From positions 106,136 to 170,135 of the forward strand of contig JANSWZ010000011.1 in NCBI GenBank assembly GCA_024743215.1: a DNA stretch of 64,000 nt, given 5' to 3'. The stretch's first letter is position 1. The number at the start of each line of letters is the position of its first letter. Below are positions 44,883-53,638 of the stretch, piece by piece. The stretch is from Alphaproteobacteria bacterium (GTDB lineage: Bacteria; Pseudomonadota; Alphaproteobacteria; Rhizobiales; GCA-2746425). The notes beneath the pieces are model-generated. The model made no database searches, was not told where the DNA came from, and was given only the letters and a program-made list of their open reading frames with translations. The translations under genes were made by a program, and so were the position numbers.

Positions 44883-45857
44883 CTAGTAGTAAAGCTGATC
44901 TTCCGGCACATCCTTGTAGAGGTGAGCCACCTGCTCTGCGTAACCGTTGAACAATTGTGTCGGCACGCGATCTCCAGATCCCAGAACCTCTTCTGTTGCC
45001 TGACTCCAGCGCTTATGTGGCACCTCAGGGTTCACATTTGCATAGAAGCCATATTCCGCAGGCAGAATCTCTTCCCAGAACGAAACTGGTCGTTCGTCTG
45101 TGAAACTCACACGCACAATCGATTTGATTGATTTGAAGCCGTACTTCCAAGGCGTATGCAGACGCAGCGGAGCTCCAAATTGTTTGGCAATCGGTTTGCC
45201 GTAGGCCCCGGTGGCAACAAAGGACAGATCATTGGTCGCTTCAGCCATGGTCAGCCCCTCAACATAGGGCCACGGGTACCAGATCTGACGTTGGCCAGAC
45301 GCGACCTTTGCGTCTTGGAACGTTTCAAAGCGGATATATTTCGCGGATGACAATGGCTTGGCAAAATTCACCAATTCCTTCAGCGCAAAACCGGACCAGG
45401 GAACAACCATGGACCATGCTTCAACACAGCGATGGCGGTAGACGCGATCCTCCAGCGGCATGGCACGCACCAGAGTATCGAAATCAACGGTCATTTCCTT
45501 CTCGACCATCCCATCGAATGTCACAGTCCAGGGCCGTGTCTGAAGCTTCTGGGCTTCCTTGAAAATCCGCTTGTGAGATCCGAACTCGTAAAAATTGTTA
45601 TACTGCGAGTTCACCTCTTCATCAGTGATCACTCGCCCGGCATCCGCGAAGTCAGGGTTCATGCCTGCCGGATAAAGATCAGCAGTTGGATCAGGTTCGG
45701 CAGCTTCCATCTCGCCACTCGGCAATGCCAACCCGGCAGCAACGCCAATACCAGCAAACCCAGCGGCCTTGATAAGATTGCGGCGATTCAGAAAGGTTGC
45801 CTCGCTGGAAGCTTTGTTTTCCGGAATTTCCCAACCCTTTGGGCGTTTGATAAGCAT
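44883..45857 (-). CDS. msrP: Protein-methionine-sulfoxide reductase catalytic subunit MsrP (YedY family)
   Basis: The 324-residue product has a twin-arginine-type signal (FLNRRNLIKAAGFAGIGVAAG) and the molybdopterin domain with the Mo-binding Cys in RHRCVEAWSMVVPWSGF (C144), then FGAPLRLHTPWKYGFKSIKSI and a VPHKRWSQATEE end. It repairs oxidised methionine in periplasmic proteins. The start at 45857 has AAAGGGA upstream. The usual heme partner gene msrQ is not downstream, where the small RNA lies instead. Confidence 0.93.
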   Translation of the reverse strand: MLIKRPKGWEIPENKASSEATFLNRRNLIKAAGFAGIGVAAGLALPSGEMEAAEPDPTADLYPAGMNPDFADAGRVITDEEVNSQYNNFYEFGSHKRIFKEAQKLQTRPWTVTFDGMVEKEMTVDFDTLVRAMPLEDRVYRHRCVEAWSMVVPWSGFALKELVNFAKPLSSAKYIRFETFQDAKVASGQRQIWYPWPYVEGLTMAEATNDLSFVATGAYGKPIAKQFGAPLRLHTPWKYGFKSIKSIVRVSFTDERPVSFWEEILPAEYGFYANVNPEVPHKRWSQATEEVLGSGDRVPTQLFNGYAEQVAHLYKDVPEDQLYY

Positions 45858-45944
45858 AGCATTCCCTTTCTGCTTTTGGTGCCGTAACAATCGGCACAAT
45901 GCAGATGAATATCAAATAAACTGTTGGTGAGGTCGGCGTGTTCC

Positions 45945-47285
45945 ATGCCAGCTCACCTAGCCCGGGGACTGGTCAAATTGAATCCGATATCGCTTGAAGT
46001 CACCCGAAACATGGCCAAAGTGCTGGGCCGCACCCAGTATTATCCACCGGAGAAAATGCAGGCCTATCAGCGAAAACTGCTGGAACCGCTTCTGCGCCAT
46101 GCCCGAAAGGAAGTTCCCTTCTATGCGCGCCGTCTCGACCCGGTTTTTGCTCACGATGATTCAATGCGCTGGGAAGCCTGGGGCGAAATACCAACATTTA
46201 CGCGCGCGGATGCACAAGACGCAGGTGAAGCCCTGTTTGCAAATTTTCTACCGGAACATGTGGGAGGTTATAGCGAGAACAACACCTCCGGATCTACCGG
46301 CGCTCCGCTGCAATGCCGTGTCTCCACCACAGCCAGTTTGATTAATGCTGCAGCCTCACAACGCACATTTGAGTGGCACGAGATTGATCTGTCCGGGAAA
46401 ATGGCACTCATCGTAGAAGGGGAAGGCAAATACAAATACCCAGAAGGACAAATCGGTAAGAAATGGAATGTTGCCAACCCTGAGGCACCGGCCTGCCAAC
46501 TGTCAGTAACCGAGCCAATTGCAAATCAATTGGAATGGTTACTGACCACGAAACCTGACATTCTTATCACTTATCCATCTATTGCTGTGGCTCTCTACGA
46601 ATTGGCTGCTCAACGCAAGGAAATTCCAACCATTCATACATTCATTGGGCAGGGTGAAGTGTTCAACGAAGAGGCGAAGTACTATCTTGCCGGCACACAC
46701 GGTCTCAAGCTCGTGGATCGTTATGGAGCGTCAGAACTCGGTGCAATTGCAGGACAATGCCCGACTGAAAACCGCCATCATCAGTTCTACGAAGCGAACC
46801 TTATGGAGGTTCTTGATTTCAGCGGACAATGTTTGGTCGCCGAAGGGCGCGGACGGCTGGTCCTGACACCCTTCTACAATTATGCCATGCCGCTGATCCG
46901 CTACGAAAACCAGGATCAAGTAGAAATTACACAGGCCCCATGTCCATGTGGCCGCACCCTGCCTTCGATCATGAAAGTCTTGGGACGGGAACGACATGTC
47001 TTTACTTACAGTGAAGGCAGTCGATCATGGCCTTCTGTGAGCAAGCATGAATACTCTGGGTTTCTTCCTTCAAAACAAATCCAAGCGATACAGAAGACTG
47101 CAACGAATATCGAAATCCGATTTGTTAGGGATCAGAACTCTCAGGTGGGTATAGATATCGGAGGACTGCAATCATTCCTGCGCAATCGACTGCACCCCAC
47201 GGTGCAGATTGCAGTCGTGGAGGTTCCGGAAATTACACGGGCAGCATCTGGTAAATATGAAGCGTGGATTTCTCTGGTAACCTGA
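45945..47285 (+). CDS. PaaK-like adenylate-forming enzyme, copy Lb
   Basis: The product has about 446 residues from ATG 45945. The paralogs suggest the conserved part begins slightly later, so a downstream TTG near 45979 is possible. Motifs: NNTSGSTGAPLQ, DRYGASELGAIAGQCP (A5, Glu kept), TPFYNYAMPLIRYENQD, CPCGRTLPSIMKVLGRERHVF and terminal RAASGKYEAW with the candidate catalytic Lys. It is of the b/c/e subgroup by the N-terminal PPEKMQAYQRKLLEPLLRHARKEVPFY block. It converges on barrel Bb. The carboxylate substrate is unknown. Confidence 0.8.
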   Translation: MPAHLARGLVKLNPISLEVTRNMAKVLGRTQYYPPEKMQAYQRKLLEPLLRHARKEVPFYARRLDPVFAHDDSMRWEAWGEIPTFTRADAQDAGEALFANFLPEHVGGYSENNTSGSTGAPLQCRVSTTASLINAAASQRTFEWHEIDLSGKMALIVEGEGKYKYPEGQIGKKWNVANPEAPACQLSVTEPIANQLEWLLTTKPDILITYPSIAVALYELAAQRKEIPTIHTFIGQGEVFNEEAKYYLAGTHGLKLVDRYGASELGAIAGQCPTENRHHQFYEANLMEVLDFSGQCLVAEGRGRLVLTPFYNYAMPLIRYENQDQVEITQAPCPCGRTLPSIMKVLGRERHVFTYSEGSRSWPSVSKHEYSGFLPSKQIQAIQKTATNIEIRFVRDQNSQVGIDIGGLQSFLRNRLHPTVQIAVVEVPEITRAASGKYEAWISLVT

Positions 47286-47465
47286 ACCAGTAAATCGAGG
47301 AAATCCAGTGACATGCAGGTCCGACTATGACCAGCTGGCCACTCAACTTGGCGGACAATACAGCGAAAAACCGCGTCTCTGTGACTTGGAAATACGACTT
47401 CTTTGATTCTACGCAAGCTGTAGGATCACCGACCTCACCGACCCCACCAATGTCTGCAACGGACT

Positions 47466-48350
47466 CTATTCGCCGTCGCTCTCGCCGCTATTTATACAGG
47501 TGTTAAAGCCCTCAGAATCAAGGAGATCAGCATTCGGAACGCAACTGCCTGCGCCGTTGATAACGCCGAACAGATTATCTTCTTCCCAATCGGTCGGATC
47601 ATCTTCACGATGGCGGCGGATCAGAGTTTTATCATCGCCAAGATACATCCGCACACCGGCCCAGGCACCCTGATAGTCGTCCTCACCAATCCGCCCTTCA
47701 GCAAACAGTGAAACGCCGCTGGCAAAGATTTGCTGATTGAGCTGATATTCCACACCCAGCGCCAAAGCGTGTTTTTCGCCTGTGTAACGATGACCAACAG
47801 ACAGTTCCAGATTATCCGTCGCGTAGTAGGACAAATCAGAGAAGGCAAACAGGTTTGTTTCATCATAGTTCACAGGCGGATCGATATCGACGAATTCTGC
47901 CCCGATTACTCCCTTGAGGGTGAATTTATTCCAGTAATACTCACCTTCAATGCCGAGACGCCCGATCGAGCCATCAACTGCCTCGACTGCGGTGTATGAA
48001 CCGTAGATCCCCAACAGTGCATAAGACGGATCACGCCAGAACAAGTGACCGCCCACGCCACCAATGAAATCATCATCAAGAACACCAACAGATCCATCCA
48101 ACTGAAGTCCGAAACGCTGCCCTATCGGCATCGAAACAGATCCTTTGAGGGAAGCAAAACCTTCTTCATCAAGAGCACCGCCCTCAAGAGAAATTTTTCC
48201 ATTCAGACCCGATACAGCTGGCAAAACAGTCGGAAGGGTGGGCTCGCCGTACACATAATGGTCAGCGGCCAGCGCAGTGGCAGATAAAAGGCAACCGCCA
48301 GCCAGTGCAGTTGTCGCGAGAAACAAAGAACGATTCAGCACCGGACACAT
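47466..48350 (-). CDS. Secreted beta-barrel-like protein, copy Bb
   Basis: The 294-residue product starts at 48350 (a longer frame to 48476 would bury the signal peptide). The signal ends at ATALAA; the mature protein begins DHYVYGEPTLPTVLPAVSGLNGK. Strand-rich blocks are GGVGGHLFWRDPSYALLGIYGSYT, EGEYYWNKFTLKG, LELSVGHRYTGEKHALALG and FAEGRIGEDDYQGAWAGVRM. RRHREDDP is followed by a tail with two Cys (GSCVPN and FNTCINS). It is very close to its tandem neighbour Bc, suggesting a fairly recent duplication. It probably sits in the outer membrane. Confidence 0.75.
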   Translation of the reverse strand: MCPVLNRSLFLATTALAGGCLLSATALAADHYVYGEPTLPTVLPAVSGLNGKISLEGGALDEEGFASLKGSVSMPIGQRFGLQLDGSVGVLDDDFIGGVGGHLFWRDPSYALLGIYGSYTAVEAVDGSIGRLGIEGEYYWNKFTLKGVIGAEFVDIDPPVNYDETNLFAFSDLSYYATDNLELSVGHRYTGEKHALALGVEYQLNQQIFASGVSLFAEGRIGEDDYQGAWAGVRMYLGDDKTLIRRHREDDPTDWEEDNLFGVINGAGSCVPNADLLDSEGFNTCINSGESDGE

Positions 48351-48634
48351 CCAAAAATGATTGATTGCAAAAATTATACTATCCAATCTGCCCCCACGGC
48401 AAATCTCTCTTAGGAAAAACACCGAATTCTCGAAAAATCCAATGGGATCAGACCTCGACAGTCGCCAAAATAGCACAGATTACACCACGATCCGTCATGG
48501 CATTAACTTCACAAACCCGGAAGGCATGTGAAGCTACCTTGCAATATCCCATCACAAGCAATTTGATCAATTCCTCGGTCCCACCATACCCCATTCGGTG
48601 AGTAGGTCTCGGTCAACTAATCAGCTTGGCTATC

Positions 48635-49516
48635 TCAGTCGATCCCCGAAAACCCTGATTCTTTTCCCGTGCAGGAATTCAGGAACTCCCCGTCACCAAC
48701 TTCCGAAAATGTTGGAAAGCACTCGGAACTATTCACAATTCCAAACAGATTATCTTCCGCCCAATCTGTCGGATCATCTTCACGATGGCGGCGGATCAAG
48801 GACTTGTTATCTCCCAGATACATCCGAACGCCTGCCCATGCACCCTGATACTCATCCTCGCCGATACGACCTTCCGCAAACAGTGACACGCCGCTCGAGA
48901 AGACCTGCTGATTCAACTGATATTCAATACCCAGGGCCAGCGCATGTTTTTCGCCAGTGTAACGATGCCCGACAGACAATTCCAGATCATCCATTGCGTA
49001 ATAGGACAGATCGGTAAAGGCGAAGAAATTGGTTTCATCATAACTGATGGGGGCATCTATATCTACGAACTCAGCCCCAGCAACACCCTTTAAGGTGATT
49101 TGATTCCAGTAATACTCAGCTTCAACACCGATGCGAGAAACTTCGCCGTCGATACCGTCAATGGCGGTGAAAGATCCATACACACCGAGCAAACCGTAAG
49201 AAGGATCACGCAAGAACAGGTGGCCACCTGCACTGCCAAAGAACTCTTCATCAAGGGTACCAACCGAACCATCGATCTGAACACCGAACCTATGGCCAAG
49301 CGGCAGGGAGATGGAGCCGGACAGGGCACCGAAACCCTCTTCATCGAACACGCCGCCCTCGACAGAAATCTTGCCGTTCACCCCTGATACTGCTGGCAAT
49401 ACGGTCGGAATTGCTGGTTCGCCTTCAATATAAAGGTCTGCGGCGAATGAAGCAGTGGATAGGCCCAAGACGCTGATCAGCGCTGTGGTCGTTAGAAAAA
49501 AGCTGCGATTTGACAC
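48635..49516 (-). CDS. Secreted beta-barrel-like protein, copy Bc
   Basis: The 293-residue product has a GTG start at 49516, supported by GGGAG 7 nt upstream. Its signal peptide (FFLTTTALISVLGLSTASFAA) precedes DLYIEGEPAIPTVLPAVSGVNGK. Same strand pattern and RRHREDDP motif as Bb, with tail cysteines in SSECFPT and LNSCTGK. One change in the HLFWRDP motif (HLFLRDP) sets it apart. It is divergent from ligase Lc across a 315-base region, the only pair not arranged tail to tail. Confidence 0.75.
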   Translation of the reverse strand: MSNRSFFLTTTALISVLGLSTASFAADLYIEGEPAIPTVLPAVSGVNGKISVEGGVFDEEGFGALSGSISLPLGHRFGVQIDGSVGTLDEEFFGSAGGHLFLRDPSYGLLGVYGSFTAIDGIDGEVSRIGVEAEYYWNQITLKGVAGAEFVDIDAPISYDETNFFAFTDLSYYAMDDLELSVGHRYTGEKHALALGIEYQLNQQVFSSGVSLFAEGRIGEDEYQGAWAGVRMYLGDNKSLIRRHREDDPTDWAEDNLFGIVNSSECFPTFSEVGDGEFLNSCTGKESGFSGID

Positions 49517-49831
49517 GTCTGTCTCCCATGGCGAAGCAATGGGCGAAACTAGCAAGGAAATCTTGCGAGGGGAAACGATTTGGATTTTTTTGTCGAGAAA
49601 ATTAGCGGGTGTTGCCCAAAGAGCACCCACTAAACCCTTGTTGATCATACCAAAAAGGTACCTGATTAGGCAAATTGTCGCGATTTTCGCTTGGTTTCAC
49701 AGGAAGAATGCTGAAGCACCTTGATTGACAACTGCTCCACTCAGCCAGATATCCACGAGCATGTACAAATAAATGCCGTATCACTAAGTTCTTGATCTAT
49801 GTTTTTGACAGTTTGAATGGAGGGGCAGCCA
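49517..49831. promoter_or_regulatory. Divergent promoter region between Bc and Lc
   Basis: 315 bases between the divergent starts. TTGACA at 49725-49730 on the plus strand is followed after 17 bases by GATATC, a weak -10, so it is a candidate promoter for Lc. GGAGGGG at 49819-49825 is the Lc ribosome site. I see no clear operator palindrome. Confidence 0.4.
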
Positions 49832-51139
49832 ATGGCTTGGGATGGTGAGCTTCTGGAAAATGCACGGCGGTTTACCGAAGCTTTGCAGAAGACACAAAAC
49901 TACACGGCAGCTCGAATGCAATCCTATCAGCGCGGCCTTCTGGAACAGCTTATAAGGCATGCCAGAGCTGAGGTTCCATTCTACGGCACCCGCCTTGATC
50001 CGCTCTTTGATTCCAATGACAATATAGTGTGGGAAGCATGGAAAGAGATTCCAACATTTACCAGGTCGGACGCGCAGAACGCAGGCGAAGCGCTCTTTGC
50101 CAAAACGACCCCTTCAAAAACAGGCGGATTTGGGGAGGACACAACGTCAGGCTCGACTGGAATGCCATTGCGGACCCGCTCCAGCGGACTCATGAATTTA
50201 ATGAGTGCGTCCATAAATCAGCGACTGTTCAACTGGCACAACATCAACGCTGACGACACAATTGGCTTCATTCTGGATGAAAAGAAGAAGTTCCCCTACC
50301 CGGACGGTCGCGACGGTGACAGCTGGAATTTAATCAATCCGCGCGCGCGCGCCTACAATTTGTCGGCTGGCTACACCATAGAGAAGCAGGTTGATTGGCT
50401 CAGTCGGAAACAGCCGGATATGCTGTACACCAACCCCCAAAACGCACAGTCAATTGTAGAACTCTTCTTAAGCCAGAGCCAATCCATTCCTTTTCACACC
50501 ATCATGGTCCTCGGGGAGGTTTTGGAAGTGGAAACCATTGAGCTGATTACAAAGGCGGGCATACGGCTGATCAATCATTTTGGCACCACGGAAACAGGTC
50601 CAATTTCTGGTCAGTGTTCGCATGGTCCATGGCACCATCAGTACGGTGAAATCTGTCTCATGGAAACCATCGCGCCTGACGTCGGCAGAGACATCAGTTC
50701 TGGACGCGGCGAGCTTGTGGTCACACCTTTCTACAATTACGCCATGCCCCTGATCCGCTACAAAAACGGAGATTTGCTCGATCGCTCAAGCGAGCCCTGC
50801 CCCTGTGGCAGAACACTGCCGCGGATCGAGCGCATTCTGGGGCGCTCCCGTAACATGCTCACCCTCAGTGATGGCAGCCGCATATGGCCTAACATCATGC
50901 GATCGGAATATGAACGCTATGTATCGCTCAAGCAGTTTCAGATGATCCAGCACACACCCACGCGGCTGGAAATGCGATATGTGGCCGAAGACCCATCACG
51001 GCCTGTCGATCTTGCTGGCCTGACATTGATGATCCAAAAAGCGCTTCATTCAGACATAATAGTCGACCTGACGCCATTGTCAGAACTGCCACGTGCACCT
51101 TCCGGAAAATTTGAAACCTGGATCAGCCATGTTACGTAA
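49832..51139 (+). CDS. PaaK-like adenylate-forming enzyme, copy Lc
   Basis: The 435-residue product starts at ATG 49832, because GGAGGGG lies 6 nt upstream; the in-frame ATG at 49817 overlaps that site. Motifs: TTSGSTGMPLR, NHFGTTETGPISGQC (A5, Glu kept, Tyr replaced by Phe), TPFYNYAMPLIRYKNGD, CPCGRTLPRIERILGRSRN and RAPSGKFETW. GPWHHQYGEICLMET resembles copy Le closely. It is followed 97 bases later by Ld on the same strand. The substrate is unknown. Confidence 0.8.
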   Translation: MAWDGELLENARRFTEALQKTQNYTAARMQSYQRGLLEQLIRHARAEVPFYGTRLDPLFDSNDNIVWEAWKEIPTFTRSDAQNAGEALFAKTTPSKTGGFGEDTTSGSTGMPLRTRSSGLMNLMSASINQRLFNWHNINADDTIGFILDEKKKFPYPDGRDGDSWNLINPRARAYNLSAGYTIEKQVDWLSRKQPDMLYTNPQNAQSIVELFLSQSQSIPFHTIMVLGEVLEVETIELITKAGIRLINHFGTTETGPISGQCSHGPWHHQYGEICLMETIAPDVGRDISSGRGELVVTPFYNYAMPLIRYKNGDLLDRSSEPCPCGRTLPRIERILGRSRNMLTLSDGSRIWPNIMRSEYERYVSLKQFQMIQHTPTRLEMRYVAEDPSRPVDLAGLTLMIQKALHSDIIVDLTPLSELPRAPSGKFETWISHVT

Positions 51140-51236
51140 GACGAACTGTGCCCTATCTGGCAACAAGTTGCATAAAGGCGAGACAACACAACAGTAATCT
51201 TACAACTTCAAGGGTCCAACTCCGGTAACAATTAGG

Positions 51237-52568
51237 ATGAGTATGGACGACGGCTACGATCGATTTGTTAAACTGCTGGACCAAAGTCAGCACTTTCCCG
51301 CACAGCGACTGAAAGCACTTCAAGATCGCGGGCTGCGACGGTTCCTGCGCCATGCTTACGAAGAAGTGCCAGCCTACAAGCAGCGCCTGGCACCTTTGTT
51401 TTCAGCCGGACCGGAACCTGATTTGACCAGATGGCAGGACATACCTGTTTTGACGCGTTCACAAGCGCAGGAAGAGTCACAAGAACTCAAGGCAATTTCT
51501 GTTCCAGAACAGGCAGGGGCAACGCAGACAAAACACACCTCAGGCTCCACCGGAACACCTCTGATTCACTATCGCAGCAAACTCCAGCAAACTGCAAATC
51601 AGGCCGTCCTGGACCGCCTGTTTCAATGGTATCAGATGGATGGCAACAAAAGTCTGGCCCAACTGACAACTGACTACCACGACAGAGCTTCTTATCCGAA
51701 TGGGTATGCAGGCCATGAATGGTTTCGTGGCCAGCCACAGGGCGAATTTTTTCATCTCGACACGCTCAAGACAACCACCATGCAGCAGTTGAAATGGCTC
51801 GTTCAAAAGGAAGCAGCCTATTTGAACACGTTCCCCAACAATGCTCGTGGATTGATTGAGGCGGCGCAAGAAGCAAACGTTCCACTGCCCCGCTTTGATG
51901 TGGTTCTGCTCAGCGGCGAAGTTCTGGAAGACGACACCAGGAAGCTGATTGCAGAGACCACAGGTGGCGCCGTTATAAACCTGTTTGGAGCGAGCGAATC
52001 CGGGCGTCTGGCCGCAAGCTGTCCGGAACATGGTACGCTTCATATCCACGAGGAAATTTCATTTCTGGAAGTGGTCGACGAGCAAGGCAAGCCTGTGCCT
52101 GACGGTGAGACAGGGCGTCTTGTGACAACCTCATTCTACAATTTTGCAATGCCACTCATCCGCTACGCCCTTGGAGACTACGGTGCTGTGTCAGCAAACC
52201 CTTGTCCCTGCGGACGCCAGGGACGAACCTTGAAATTCGTCGCAGGACGTCAACGCAATCTGTTCAGATTCGTGGATGGCACGTCAAAATGGCCTGATAT
52301 GAAACTGAGAGAATTGAGGACAATCTACTCATTCCTGCAAATGCAGGTTGTTCAGGATAAAATCGACCATCTGACCGTTTATATGGTGAGAAGCACCGAT
52401 GGCGTTGAACTCGATCATACGGCATTGCAGGAGGCCTTTCGACGCTCGCTGCACCCGTCATTGAACATCACAATCCAACTGTGCGACGAAATCGCTCGCT
52501 CAGCCAGCGGCAAATTTGAAGACTTTATCTCGAAGATAACTACCGAAAGCGATCAGAGTTTAAGTTAA
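51237..52568 (+). CDS. PaaK-like adenylate-forming enzyme, copy Ld
   Basis: The product has 443 residues; ATG 51243, two codons later, is equally possible given AGGA at 51234. Motifs: KHTSGSTGTPLIH, NLFGASESGRLAASCPEH (A5, Glu kept), TSFYNFAMPLIRYALGD, CPCGRQGRTLKFVAGRQRN and RSASGKFEDF. Its N-terminus (RLKALQDRGLRRFLRHAYEEVPAYKQRLAPLFSAG, then PDLTRWQDIPVLTR) matches copy La at 1802 far better than its direct neighbours. The stop codon overlaps the stop of the convergent Bd gene. Confidence 0.8.
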   Translation: MSMDDGYDRFVKLLDQSQHFPAQRLKALQDRGLRRFLRHAYEEVPAYKQRLAPLFSAGPEPDLTRWQDIPVLTRSQAQEESQELKAISVPEQAGATQTKHTSGSTGTPLIHYRSKLQQTANQAVLDRLFQWYQMDGNKSLAQLTTDYHDRASYPNGYAGHEWFRGQPQGEFFHLDTLKTTTMQQLKWLVQKEAAYLNTFPNNARGLIEAAQEANVPLPRFDVVLLSGEVLEDDTRKLIAETTGGAVINLFGASESGRLAASCPEHGTLHIHEEISFLEVVDEQGKPVPDGETGRLVTTSFYNFAMPLIRYALGDYGAVSANPCPCGRQGRTLKFVAGRQRNLFRFVDGTSKWPDMKLRELRTIYSFLQMQVVQDKIDHLTVYMVRSTDGVELDHTALQEAFRRSLHPSLNITIQLCDEIARSASGKFEDFISKITTESDQSLS

Positions 52569-53395
52569 GTAAGAGCCTCAGAGCCGCAGTTCTCACCATC
52601 GCGATCGCAAGCTTCCACATCGAATAAATCTTCATCACCCCAAAGGTCAGGATCATCTTCACGATGACGACGCATGAGGCTTTTGTCATCGCCCAGATAG
52701 ACGCGAACACCTGCCCAAACCGCACTATAGTCATCTTCACCAATACGGCCTTCTGCAAACAGGGATACGCCATTGTTGAACAAGGATTGGTCGAGTTGAT
52801 ATTCAGCGCCCAGTGCAAGTGCGTTACGGTCGGCTGTAAAGCGGTGCCCAACAGAGAGTTCTAGATTCTCATTGATGTAATAGGACACATCTGTGAAGGC
52901 GAAGAAACCATCGTCCGGCTCTACAAATGCACTCCCGGCATCAATGGATTCTGCACCCAGCACAGTGCGAATTGTCCAATTGTTGTAGTAATACTCGCCT
53001 TCAACGCCCAAACGCGCGACATGTCCGTCGAAATCTTCCCGATGTGTATAGGAACCATAGATACCTAACAGGCCATAGCTTGGGTCTCGCCAAAACAGAT
53101 GAGCACCACCACCACCAACGAAATCACCTTCACGAGCTCCGATCAGACCATCAGCCTGTAATCCAAATTGGGTTCCGAGCGGAACTGAAATAGCCCCGGT
53201 CAACAGACCAAATCCTTCATCATCAAAAGCGCCGCCCTGAACGGCAATCTTACCGTTTATACCGGACACCGCAGGCAGAACCGTCGGCAAAGTTGGTTCG
53301 CCGACAACATAAAGATCCGCGGAAAACGACATCGTAGAAAGCAGCAGGCCACTTATCAAAGCAGTGGAACCAAGAAACAGATTTTTGGTTTTCAT
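52565..53395 (-). CDS. Secreted beta-barrel-like protein, copy Bd
   Basis: The 276-residue product has the signal peptide LGSTALISGLLLSTMSFSA, then DLYVVGEPTLPTVLPAVSGINGK. Its body (GAISVPLG, GGGGAHLFWRDPSYGLLGIYGSYTHREDFDG, AEPDDGFFAFTD-like EPDDGFFAFTDVSYY, DRNALALGAEYQLDQ) is nearly the same as Ba at 927, mirroring the La/Ld similarity of the partner enzymes. The tail after RRHREDDPDLWGDEDLFD has two Cys (ACDRDGENCG) absent from Ba. Its 3' end overlaps Ld by 4 bases. Confidence 0.75.
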   Translation of the reverse strand: MKTKNLFLGSTALISGLLLSTMSFSADLYVVGEPTLPTVLPAVSGINGKIAVQGGAFDDEGFGLLTGAISVPLGTQFGLQADGLIGAREGDFVGGGGAHLFWRDPSYGLLGIYGSYTHREDFDGHVARLGVEGEYYYNNWTIRTVLGAESIDAGSAFVEPDDGFFAFTDVSYYINENLELSVGHRFTADRNALALGAEYQLDQSLFNNGVSLFAEGRIGEDDYSAVWAGVRVYLGDDKSLMRRHREDDPDLWGDEDLFDVEACDRDGENCGSEALT

Positions 53396-53638
53396 GACTT
53401 ATACATCCACTCGTTGAGTTTCATTAACCTTCCCGCCACAGCGTCTCAAATGCAAGAAAGAATTTGAAAACCGCTTTGATTTCAGATCAGTGTCACAAAA
53501 TTACAACTTAAGCGATAGTTAACTATCCGGCAGTGACGGCGGCATATTACCGGTATATATCAAGGCAATACTTTTCACTTTGCTCGTGCGATCAGATGCG
53601 CGAAAACGTCCAAAACGGAATCGAGGGAGTCTGAAACA

